DNA from: Nageia nagi
Taxonomy: Eukaryota; Pinophyta
DNA: 64,000 bases
Assembly (NCBI GenBank): GCA_050084985.1
Contig: JBITNC010000001.1
Location: 185,380,001-185,444,000 of the forward strand
Direction of reading: 5' to 3'
Part shown: one piece after another, positions 25,553-35,205 of the stretch
Numbering within the stretch: the first letter of the stretch is position 1
How the letters are laid out: each line of letters starts with the position of its first letter
Translations under genes and position numbers: made by a program
The notes under the pieces: generated by a model
Database searches by the model: none
Seen by the model: only the letters and a program-made list of their open reading frames with translations
Told to the model about the DNA's origin: nothing

Positions 25553-26739
25553 TGATCCAAAAATTTGGATCCCTTAAAACATTTAGTAATCTCCATTTTA
25601 GTGTGTTCATTGTGATCATCTTGTCTTTAGCTTTCTGATGCTTCTTTCAGATCGAGAATCTGAGTCCGTATGTGGAAGATATGGCCTTAAGTCCATTTTG
25701 TGTATTTTTGAGAAAAAAAAAATTAAAAGGATTAAAAAAAAATGGTGGGACTTACCTACCACCATGGAGGCCACACAGGCGGAGAGGTGAGTTGGACCAT
25801 GTTGGAGGAGATAAAGCTATGTGGAAAGGTTGATCGGGCCTACAGAGGACCACATGGAGTTGACCACCCACATGATTACCAATGTGACTGCCCAATTAGC
25901 TAAGTGACACGGTGACCGCTTGTTGATCACCAACTGCATGGAAATTGCCTGCATGGAGTTAGACCACTAGACCAAGCTACCCACATAAGCTAGTAGCTAG
26001 ACCATAAGCCACCTACGTGTACCGCTTGACCAGTCAGTAAGCTACCTATTGACCATTTGATCGTTGACCACCTGCCACGTGTCAGCACCATAGTGCATCC
26101 ACCCATTTTTAAATTTGTTAATGTATTTTTTGGCATTTTCAAAGGTTGTTGGTGATTTTTGATTTGCTTAAGGTCCTATTATTAGGCTGAGTTAATTTTT
26201 AATCCTATATCACTCCAGAGAGCATGTTTTTTAGTTTTAGAGCTCATTTTTGGGAATTTTTACAACCATTTGAGCCCAAATTTGATAGGAAGATCAAGGA
26301 GGTTAATGGGTATACAGAAATAGGTTTTTTTATCTAATTTCCTAGTTGTAATACTCTCCAATTTTAGCCCCCAAAATTGTATAAAAAGGGAGCAAATTAT
26401 ATAGGAAAAAAAGGAGGATTTTAGGAAGTGTTTTCAGTTCTTGTTATGATTTTCAGAGCTGTGAGTGTGTTGTGAATGTGAGAGGAGGTTTCGAAGGACT
26501 AAGGAGGCCTTGTAAAGTGATTCCATCCATTGATAGTAGAGAGCTTTTGAGCTAGATGTAGCCCACACTAGGTGAACCAGGATAAATTTTGCTTGTCTCT
26601 TCTATGGTGAATGCTTTTCTCTTCTCTATGTTTACAATTTGTTTCCTGATTTTCCTTTACAAGCACTTAATTATTTTAAGTGTGAATTTATCCTGAGAAA
26701 AGATTAAATTGAAATTGTAATCTTATAGTTTATGGATAA
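25553..26739 (+). repeat. E4 3' LTR (1187 bp)
   Basis: Partner of 20453-21641, with TATA box at 26380. Its last bases are GGATAA where the 5' copy has GGATCA, a single change in the terminal CA. Confidence 0.93.
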
Positions 26740-26744
26740 ATATA
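26740..26744. repeat. Target site duplication of E4 (right copy)
   Basis: ATATA, identical to 20448-20452. Confidence 0.9.
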
Positions 26745-27530
26745 AAGAATAATTGAAGAGCACACACACTTGTATAGAGGTGCTCTTGCCAGATTGAATG
26801 TGACTCATAAAGATGTAGCCTATCAGTTATTTCCATCATCTTTAGATGAATAAGAGCTTGATTGGTATGTTACTCTCACACAAGGTTCAATTACATATTA
26901 GGATCAATTAGAAATAAATTTTATTAGTCCATTTAAAATGTCCATTGATCCCAATATGTTATAACACCAACTTGCTATGCTAAAGCAAATACCCAAGGAA
27001 CAAGTTAGTGTTTTCAATGCATGATTTCAAAAGCATACTTTAGGCTGGTGTCTTCCTACAATATTTCATGGAATATAGTCCTTCAAGTTTATTTTGCAAC
27101 CCTAGATCCATTTATTTTTTCCTTTATTCACAAGCAATCACTACTTTGTCTAGTGCATATGAGGAAGCTATGAAAATTGAATAACAACTTCTTCTTAATC
27201 CCTAAGTGTTAGGTTAATACAATATTACAAAATCAATTTCTTTAAGTCCACCAAATTCTCCCACTTTACCCAATTTTCCCATGACTAGTAATGCAATCTC
27301 AGTAAATATGACATCATCACCTTATTATCCTTTAAATGACCTACCAAATGCACTACCTGCACTACCTACCCTTACAACTACTCCCAATCCTCAACCATAA
27401 TTTTTACCTGTAAGTAATCTAAGTATTCCTATTATTACAACTAACAATTATGAAAATGCCATAGCTAATTTAGCAAGGATGATGCAAAAGATGTGTATCG
27501 AGGTGACACAATTGAAAAGATAAAGTTTCT
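26745..27530 (+). pseudogene. gag: E3 gag, main part
   Basis: This continues the gag frame split by E4. Readable blocks are LNVTHKDVAYQLFPSSLDE, ELDWYVTLTQGSITY, FKMSIDPNML, LAMLKQIPKEQVSVFNA and ITTLSSAYEEAMKIE. These are the conserved capsid-core motifs of plant Ty3/gypsy gag. Stops are almost all TAG, TAA or TGA at positions where Q, W or R codons fit. The C-terminal region is Pro/Asn/Thr-rich and then turns into IANLARMMQKMCIEVTQLK. It cannot encode a working capsid. Confidence 0.75.
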
Positions 27531-27879
27531 AGGGCTAGGGTAATTAGAATCATGGATATTAGATTGATTAGCCTAGGACTTACACCTTTCAAAGATAAAA
27601 TAGAAGTTGAAATACTGGTCTAAATAATGGAAGTATTCCGAATCTTATGATTAGTAAGAATGATACTACTAGTATTAATTACATTACCTACTTGGTGCAT
27701 AATTCATTCTAGAAATTTGCATAGTAAAGTAGATTATACTAAATTCAAGGCAACATTTAATGTCTTCATGCAAGAAATGCAAAACATGGAAATAATAACA
27801 AATGAGTAACCTGATACTTCTCCCTTAGATTCATAAATAACTATGAATGTTGATCTAGAGTAGGAAGAAGAGGAGGAAG
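27531..27879 (+). other. Decayed E3 linker
   Basis: No confident domain. The frame is fragmentary between the gag C-terminus and the acidic EEEEEEHEVYYIPQVQHQ-like stretch near 27865-27915. Confidence 0.4.
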
Positions 27880-28482
27880 AACATGAAGTTTATTACATTC
27901 CACAAGTGCAACATCAAGCTCCTTATCAATACACCTACAATATTAGGATAAAGGATAAGTCTCCACTCACTTCATCTCTCCAAACAATCTAATGGTGCAT
28001 CTTGATACTACTTCATATCCTAATCCATGACCTCCATAACCTATCAAATAGGTTGTTAGGCATTTGTATAATGCCCAAAAGAAACCCTCTTTGCCCAAAG
28101 AAACTCTTTCTCAACCACCATATTTAGTAGAAAAATATTTTTGATAAGATGAAGGAAGACCATTTATGAAAAAGAAAGCCCTGAACCTCTTGCCTATAAC
28201 ATTGTCAAAGATATGAAACATAACAAAGCTAATATGAGCTTTTTTCAAGCAACCCAATTCCTAAGATAGTTGGATGCATTAATTGAAATTCTTAAGGATA
28301 TGAAAAAAAGGCATCCATGGAAGATAATATTATAAAAGTGCAAATTGAATAAATGACTAAGATGTTGACTAAAGTACAAGTTATGATTCATAGATAAGGG
28401 GAGAATTCAGCTCCTTTCTTGCTAACCCTAAGGATAGCTGATAAAAATATACCTAATTGTATGGTTTATTCCATATCATATG
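27880..28482 (+). pseudogene. E3 gag-pol linker and protease, first half
   Basis: Readable text includes PQVQHQAPYQYTYNI, then a conserved Tat-type linker with MSFFQATQF, IEILKDMKK and the region after it. From 28425 the protease begins (PFLLTLRIADKNIPNCMVYS). The expected catalytic D-S-G is changed to Y-S-I. The sequence is cut after ISY by E5, and the same frame resumes at 45209 with ENVMPLDICKNF. Confidence 0.72.
28478..28482. repeat. Target site duplication of E5 (left copy)
   Basis: ATATG directly before the E5 LTR, repeated at 45209-45213. Confidence 0.9.
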
Positions 28483-30152
28483 CGTGTACATCAAAATATG
28501 AACCTAAAATGCAATTTAGAAAGATAAATCATTCAACATAATTAATCATGAACATATTCGACAATACACATCGATAATAGTAATGATATTATATTCTAAA
28601 GTATTTGAATACAAATAAGCAAGTTTTTATTGATCTGCTGTAATCAACATTTGACAGTGATCATTACGAATCGATAATAATCAATGCAGGTGGATGGACA
28701 ATGATCAGTCTTTATTATCTATCTGGTGAATCACCATCAACCAATCTTTGAATCACCGATAATCAGCTCTATATGTACTGGAGTAATCTTCACAGAGTTT
28801 TGAAGTATTTTTGTCTATTCCTTTGTTGTTCTCTTTCGCGCTTACTTCCGTCATTCTTCTCCTGTGTTGACCCTGCACACAGAAAATGAACAACACATCA
28901 AAAGCATACCTGCTCTCCCATATGAATCCGCAAAATGAACATAATCTGGAAATATAATCGAGAGGAAATTAACTATTGATCAAGCTTACAACCTTTGCTA
29001 ATAACCTCCTGATATGATTTTAGCAGAGCTTCGCTATAGTAAAATTGGGTCCCTTTGTTCACGTACCAAGCTTCAATTTATAAGCTTCAAAGTTTGTTAT
29101 ACATTTGTTTTGGCATCATGAGATTCCAGGTAACCTCTCAAATTAAATTTTGAGGTGTTGTTATCTTTCATCTGTATCCATGATTACAAATTATACGTAC
29201 TAAGCTATTCCAGGCTTAGATTTGTTTATTGTTTAACTGTTCATGGATCATCACCGATTTTTTAGCGATTATATATTAACATTAGAATGGTCGTTCTATG
29301 GTCATTTTTTAATTACAAGGATCGTAAGACTACTTGTTTTATATATGTTCGAGAAGATTGATCCAATACTATAATTTTAAATCCTTTATTGAAGCCCTGG
29401 TGAATTTTACTTGCCATCGTGAGTTCATTTTAAGATCCCCGAGAGTTTTTTTGGAGCAAACAAAACAAGTCGGAGCCCATAAATTAAGTGTTCCAAAAGT
29501 AAAAGCATTTCGGAATAAAATGATGACATCACAGAGGATAATATAGTCATGTTTTGGTAAAAACTGGGTTTCGAAGATGATGAGGTCAGCAAGGGGTGAC
29601 CAAATAGCCAGAGCCAATGAGTAAAGCATTCCGAAAGGAAATGATAAAGCTTAGTTATGGAAAAGCTCAGGTTCTGGAAATGATGAGGTCAGCAAGGGGT
29701 GACCAAATAGCCAGAGCCGGGAAGTAGATCATTCTGGAAATATGATGATGATGTCACGAGGAGAATGGAGTTCACATTTTGAATGAACTGGGTTCCAGAA
29801 GTGACAACATCATCAGGGAGTGATTAAATAGCTGAAACCAGTAAGTATAACATTCTGAAAAAATGATGATGATGTCACGAGGAGAACGGAGTTCACATTT
29901 TTGAATGAACTGGGTCCCGGATGTGACAACATCATCGGGGAATGATCAAATAGCCGAAACCAGTAAGTATAACATTCTAGAATTATGATGATGACGATTA
30001 TTCTTGATTTACTTTTGGTTAAGATTGTTCACGACACATATGTTACACAATCTTAATCAACAATTATTTGAATGTGATATATTTTAGAAAAAATACTTGT
30101 TTTATTTATTTATTTATTAAATTAAAGATAGGGTTCATTTCGAGTGTCTACA
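28483..30152 (-). repeat. E5 3' LTR (1670 bp)
   Basis: It pairs with 43052-45208. The terminal TG has become CG at 28483, while the other end keeps CA. It carries two copies of the 121-bp repeat, where the other LTR has six; this accounts for 485 of the 487-bp length difference. Confidence 0.93.
29568..29990. repeat. LTR tandem repeats, short array (E5 3' LTR)
   Basis: Two diverged units carry GATGAGGTCAGCAAGGGGTG (starting about 29577 and 29679). They are followed by two 121-bp units with AGTTCACATTTT starting at 29769 and 29890. Each 121-bp unit has two TGACGTCA-like sites in decayed form, such as GATGATGTCACGAGG and GTGACAACATCATC. Confidence 0.9.
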
Positions 30153-30168
30153 TTTTGCCCCTTTTTTG
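30153..30168 (-). promoter_or_regulatory. E5 polypurine tract
   Basis: On the minus strand this reads CAAAAAAGGGGCAAAA and abuts TGTAGACAC, the start of the 3' LTR. Confidence 0.85.
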
Positions 30169-30198
30169 AATTATCAACCAAAGATAGGGTTGATAATT
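30169..30198 (-). other. Perfect hairpin beside the polypurine tract
   Basis: AATTATCAACC pairs with GGTTGATAATT over 11 bp around an 8-base loop. It lies immediately upstream of the purine tract in element orientation. It could influence primer selection, but that is inference. Confidence 0.7.
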
Positions 30199-31337
30199 TC
30201 GAAAAATATATAATGAGAAGCTTTGTTGTTTGATAAAATTGATGACTTCGGAAGTGACTATTTTTGGTATGATGATGTATCGAGCTTATGTAACAATTGC
30301 ATGACATTTCTGCTATATCATTTTGCATGTCTAAGCGCACCTATACCGTATAAGTTTTCTTTAATATATGAATTGTAATAGCATTGTCTTAACAACAAGA
30401 TTTCGAGATGATCTCTTACATCCTGTGATTGTTTTGCCATTTTAGCTCAAACTTAGTTTGATCTGTTTTGCATATTTGACTTAGTCAAGGATCGTTGATA
30501 ATATTTTATTATTGTTAACGATTTGTAAAGTGATCATCTTGAATTTATATAATGAAAATACTATCTTTATGATAGTATATTTTGCTATGAATATCTTAAT
30601 TTCTTGTGTTTAGACTTATTTTAATACCGATTTTAATCATTTTACCCTAGTAAGTTTACTCAATACTAGTCCTTCATGTGCCGATGTATTTGGCAGTCAC
30701 GTGACATTGGAGCATTCTTCTAGGTGAAAATAATGTGATTTATAATGTGTTCACTTTCACCTTACTGAACGAAGCTTTTTAATGTTTTGTCTATACATAA
30801 TAAATTTTAAGATATTTAAAGAAAATATACTTCATTTTGTACATTTTCAAATAATATAAATCATCAACGATTACTTATGAATCGTTGCCAATCAACAATT
30901 GGTATTGATTTGATTTAAATCGTTGATGATCGACATAATGATCGCTTAACGATCCATGACGCGAAGGGTTTTTAAAACAAAACAATTTTCATGGCAGATC
31001 AGTCAAGAGATCGGAATTATTATCATAGGGCTGCGGAGCTTTGGCTATCTGGTTTCTCGAGATATTTTCAGATAGTCCTAGTTGCTAATGATAACTTAAT
31101 AAATCTTTTAGTATATCATTTAAGACATGAATTTAAATTTTTATATTGACTTTAGATATTATTTTAAAATATCTAGATTTTAAATTTTTATTTTCAAATA
31201 TTAAATCTTCTAGATTTTAAGATTATTTAAGGACATATTTTTATTAAAGTTTTTGCGGAATTAGATGCATCATTTTCCACACTTGGCAATTTTACAATAA
31301 AACACTTAACATGGTAGACTAATCCTTTACAGATGTT
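30199..31337 (-). other. E5 3' untranslated region, proximal to LTR
   Basis: Non-coding AT-rich sequence between the purine-tract hairpin and the hairpin repeats at 31338. I recognise no gene. Confidence 0.6.
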
Positions 31338-31696
31338 ATGAACATTAACTTTATCTTGGTCAAGAGAACGATTAACTAATCATTCTTATCTTTCTCAAAG
31401 AAAAGCAAATTTTAATAATGTTCAAAGGTAAGGGAGACTAATGATGTATGGATGCATATGAACATTAACTTTATCTTGGTCAGGGGAACAATAAAGAACC
31501 ATTCTTATCCTTTCCAAAGAAAAGCAATTTTAATAATGTTCAAAGGAAATAGGTATTTTGAAAACATGGTTTGACATAAAACAATGGTGACTTTTAGGAA
31601 TGTAAATGAACATTAACTTTATCTTGGTCAGGGGAACAATAAAGAATCATTCTTATCCTTTCCAAAGAAAAGCTATTTTAATAATGTTCAAAGGTA
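31338..31696 (-). repeat. Three ~90-bp imperfect-hairpin repeats in E5 3' region
   Basis: Copies lie at 31338-31434, 31458-31547 and 31606-31696. Each starts ATGAACATTAACTTTATCTT and ends TAATAATGTTCAAAGG, so TGAACATTA pairs with TAATGTTCA at the copy's own ends. Inside, ATAAAGAA faces TTCTTAT and CTTGG faces CCAAAG, giving a long imperfect stem in every copy. The spacers (23 and 58 bp) are unrelated to each other. Confidence 0.85.
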
Positions 31697-32121
31697 AGAT
31701 GTCTAATAGTGCAAAATGGGTTTAACAAAATGAAACGAATGATCCTAAACACCAACAAATTATATAATATGAAGGATATTCACTATAACAAAAAGATTAA
31801 GTGACCTTTGAATGAATAACCAAGTTATTATAACATCTAACTTATCTTTCTTTATTTCAAGATTTAACAACCTAAGATGATATCAAACAATATTATTATA
31901 TGTTGATAAAAAACCTAAAACTCCGTGTGTGTGTAGTGACATTCATTTCCCTTCTTAGATCATTTGTCATGGAATTATCTCAGAAACATAAATGAGCTAA
32001 TACATCCATATGAAACATATAGAGGTCCATAGAAAGTTGCTTAACCACCTTGATCCCACTACAACCTTGCTCTACTGCCAGTCAGGCGTCCATAGCCCCG
32101 GTAGAGGATATTGTAATCACC

Positions 32122-32168
32122 CAAGAATCATTGATTTTTTTTTTTTTTTTTTTACCAAATGATTCTTG
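32122..32168 (-). other. Hairpin with an oligo(T)/oligo(A) loop
   Basis: CAAGAATCATT (32122-32132) is the exact reverse complement of AATGATTCTTG (32158-32168). The loop contains 19 Ts on the plus strand, hence an A19 loop in element-sense RNA. Just to its left a more GC-rich segment at 32071-32108 has CTCTAC and GTAGAG ends that can also pair. Confidence 0.75.
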
Positions 32169-32411
32169 CATTCGGAGGGAAACGAATAATAAGATAGATA
32201 TGTAATGTTTCACTCTTAATGTTTCTCAAATAATTTCATCCAAATTCTCTTCGAATTCCTTAATGTATTAAGTGTTTTGGAGTTTTTGATTTTTCTTCAA
32301 ACATACAAATTTTATGTTTTTCTATCATCTAGGGTATGTCATTTCTTTATGAAAGGAAGGATAAAGTGAATGTAGTGATAACAAGGAGATTATTCTAAGA
32401 TAACCTTTTCA

Positions 32412-32572
32412 TACATTACATATTTACTAGATAATCACTGTTATGATGACATGCAACATTTATTTACATCATACAAGGACAGGGCACCTCATACATAACA
32501 CATTTACTGGATAATCACTGTTACAATGACATGCAACATATATTTACATCCTACAAGGGTAGGGCACCCTAT
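32412..32572. repeat. ~80-bp tandem duplication in E5 3' region
   Basis: The block with TTTACTAGATAATCACTGTT and later GGCACC (32412-32490) is repeated at 32491-32572 with about eight differences, including TAGATAATC to TGGATAATC and ATGATGAC to ACAATGAC. Confidence 0.85.
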
Positions 32573-32883
32573 TGCCAAGTGACCTCTAGATGTTTCCATC
32601 TAGGTAGATTTTATAATTATATAATTTTTATGTGTTTTATGAATTTTTCAAATTTTTAGGATTTTATGATTTTTCAAAATTTTGTTTTGTTTTTTTTTTT
32701 TTATGAATTTCTAGGAAATCTATTTGTGACACGTTCAAATCGAGTCTGAACTGCCGAAGGATTAAATGAGCAATATGTTGAGCTAAACAAAAAACTAAAG
32801 TCTAATATCACTTGATTATGGCAAATTTCAGGAACACAATAATCTAAATGTTCGGAAGTCATGGTTTGGGCGATGAAGATGGT

Positions 32884-33900
32884 TCATTCTCGATATCTTA
32901 AAGTCTGGTTGTAAGTACAATCAATTATGATTTTAGGCTTTTCTGTGGGCCACAGGAGACAAAAATATGTCATTAGATCATATTCTGATTTAGGAGAATA
33001 CCATAGTTCAAATGCATTGATAAAAACAATAACCTGAGATCTATTTATTTTGACCTCCCAACCGTAAGATTCACGTATATTATAGAATGTCAAGGCAAGT
33101 TTTTGTTGAATTTCAATAGGCATGGAAAAGATGTTTGAATATAAAAGAGTAGGAGCATTACGAATAACTTTCATAGACAAATCTTTGTCATACCTATTTT
33201 CGAACCCAGGAAAATAATTTACATTATTCTGTATTTTATGTTCTTTTAATAATTTTTTGATAATCTCATTTCTAGTCTTTATTTGATTCATCATTGCAAG
33301 TTCAGCAATACGCAAAGCTTGCCTTTTCACTAACTTTCGTTCCCAAATTGTGTGTCGCATTTGCATGCGAGAGCATCTGTTAATCTGCCTATAATATTGT
33401 TGTTGTGACGTTCTAGGAGGACAAGCCACAAAGGTATTTGAAAAATCATAAATCACCCTTTTATGAGGTAAATAATGTAGGATTTCATCCATCCATTCTA
33501 GGCTTTTTAATAATTGTTTAATGCATTTCATTCTAGCTAAAAGGAGTGAATACTCAGTTAATTGACAATTTATGACAATCTTTGGTATTCCATAAGGCCA
33601 TTGTAAATAGAAATCCATTATTCTTTGTGATATTCTTTCCATATGGGTGAAAAAGATTGGTGGATCTAAAATAATGCTTACTTCATCTCCACACAAAATG
33701 ACTCCCCAATCATTATTCCTAGCACAAAACATATTAAATGTTATTTCATATTGCTCATCAATAGTCAATTGTAAATGATTCAAAACATTAAGATCAAATT
33801 TATGTCGTAAATATGTTAACACGAAATCACCTGGATATCTCAGTGGTGGCAATCATACTTGTGGTGGCATTATGCTACCCTCAGCAAATTCCATTGCCAT
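32884..33900 (-). CDS. E5 3' ORF: uncharacterised protein with internal duplication
   Basis: A long frame lies downstream of integrase on the same strand. It is open for 322 codons (33852-32884). Upstream it continues to an ATG at 33900 (MAMEFAEGSIMPPQV), with one TGA at codon 17 that is one transition away from CGA. I do not recognise the family. The protein is Ile/Arg/Tyr-rich and basic, with no clear signal peptide or membrane span, so it does not look like an envelope. Two regions about 190 residues apart match. Each has an amphipathic start (ITFNMF / LALTFY), then WGV or WEV, a beta-like V-I stretch, and LQWPYGIPKIVINC or CLLWPTEKPKIIIDC. Between them lies a helical Arg/Lys-rich linker with MQMRHTIWERKLVKRQALRI. 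It is less damaged than pol. Role unknown. Confidence 0.7.
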
Positions 33901-34029
33901 ATTTATTTTTTCTATTTTAATTCATTAACACTTGACAAATATTAATACTTTTATTTATTTATTATTTTAACAATCAAATAAAATAAAAGAAAACTAATGT
34001 ACACACACATTTTTTTTTTATGTATAGAA

Positions 34030-35170
34030 AGGTCGAAGATGCATGATGTTTATAGGTTCACGCTCTTCATTTCCTTCTAAATCTGATAAATGGTAAGTTC
34101 CTCTACCAAATTTTTTCTTAATGATATATGGTCCTAACCAATTCGGAGCAAACTTATCTCTAAGCTATCGTTCTATTCGTGAAGTTTGTTGATTTTCTTT
34201 TAAAACCAAATCACCTATTTCAAATTCACGAATTAGAGCTCTTTTATCAAAGGCTCATTTTATCCTTCTCTGATAAACATGCATGTGCTCTAAAGCATTA
34301 ATATGTTTTTCATCTAAAAGCAATAACTGGTCTAAGTGAGTTTGTCTTGCTTCTTTGTCAGCATTTTGCTCACTTAGATTTACTCTAAGAGATGGTATCT
34401 CAAGCTCTATGGGTAGGATGGCTTCTGTTCCATAAACTAAAGAGAATGGCGTTGCCCCACTGGGAGTGCGTACACTGGTACGATAAGCCCATAAGGCTTT
34501 TGGTATTTGCATATGCCAATCTTTATGAGAATCATTTACTATTTTTGCTAAGATGTTTCGGATAGTTTTGTTAGTTGCTTCTGCCTGTCCATTACCTTAT
34601 GGATAATAAGGAGTGGAGAAACTTTATTTAATTTTATACTTGTCACATATACATTTTACATCTTTATTTTTAAAATTCTTTCCATTGTCCATAATTAATT
34701 GGTTCGGTATACCGAATCTACATATAATATAATTTTCTATAAACTCAGCGATTCGAGCACCTGTAGTGGAATTCATGGGAATGGCCTCTACCCATTTGGT
34801 AAAATATTTAGTCATCGTAATTATGAACTTATGTCCACCAGAAGAGGTAGGTGTAATTTGTCCTATTAAATCTAATGCCCATTTAGAGAATGGCCAAAGT
34901 GATTGTATAGGATGTAGCTCCTGAGACGGTTGTGAAAATAAATGAGAGTATTGTTGACATTTAAAGCATTTTTTAACATATTCACAACAATCCTTTTCCA
35001 TAGTAGGCCAATAATACCCCATCCGTATTAACCGTTTTACAATTGTAATCCCATTAAAATGTCCTCCACATATTCCATCATGAGCAAAAGATATAGCCTT
35101 TTTAACATCATTCCATTCAAGACATCTGAGTAAAATACCATTAAAATTTCATCGATGTAAAATGTCCCCT
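34030..35170 (-). pseudogene. pol: E5 integrase
   Basis: The zinc-domain end is at 35022 (GYYWPTMEKDCCEYVKKCFKC). The core follows, with first Asp in KWALDLIGQI and second Asp in NQLIMDNGKNF. The Glu lies in GQAEATNKTI near 34575, reached after a frameshift and a CAA-to-TAA-type stop. The C-terminal part includes MQIPKALWAYRTSVRTPSGA (34512) and APNWLGPYIIKKKFGRGTYH near 34140. All three catalytic residues survive but in different frames. No chromodomain is seen, as expected for Tat. Confidence 0.85.
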
Positions 35171-35205
35171 AACAAACAATACTTAGTTGCTTTAATTTTA
35201 AAAGC

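Larger units (their letters stand above)
20453..26739 (+). mobile_element. E4: Ty3/gypsy retrotransposon, integrase core deleted
   Basis: LTRs of 1189 and 1187 bp begin TGATCC. The 5' LTR ends GGATCA and the 3' LTR GGATAA, and they are flanked by a perfect ATATA duplication. The interior holds a Met-tRNA primer site, gag with zinc knuckle, protease, RT, RNase H, the integrase zinc domain and integrase C-terminus, then a purine tract. The integrase catalytic core is missing. The C-terminal text (LPPYMQMYS, ENLKLYEP, then a HP-KAKWYAINWVREL-PHL remnant) points to a chromovirus-type element. It is inserted in gag of E3. Confidence 0.92.

Noticed and set aside
29334-29546. 70-codon ORF in the E5 3' LTR with a near-identical partner at 43905-44117
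   Set aside because: The two copies are alike only because they are the two LTRs of one element. There is no domain and the frame crosses the promoter and repeat region, so it is not counted as a gene.
32060-32125. Possible tRNA or small RNA in a GC-richer patch of E5
   Set aside because: CTCTAC/GTAGAG ends can pair, but no anticodon arm or T-loop (GTTCGA-type) pattern could be built, so no tRNA is called.
32884-33852. Envelope gene in E5
   Set aside because: Its location fits, but no signal peptide, membrane span or glycoprotein-like cysteine pattern is visible, so it is left as uncharacterised.
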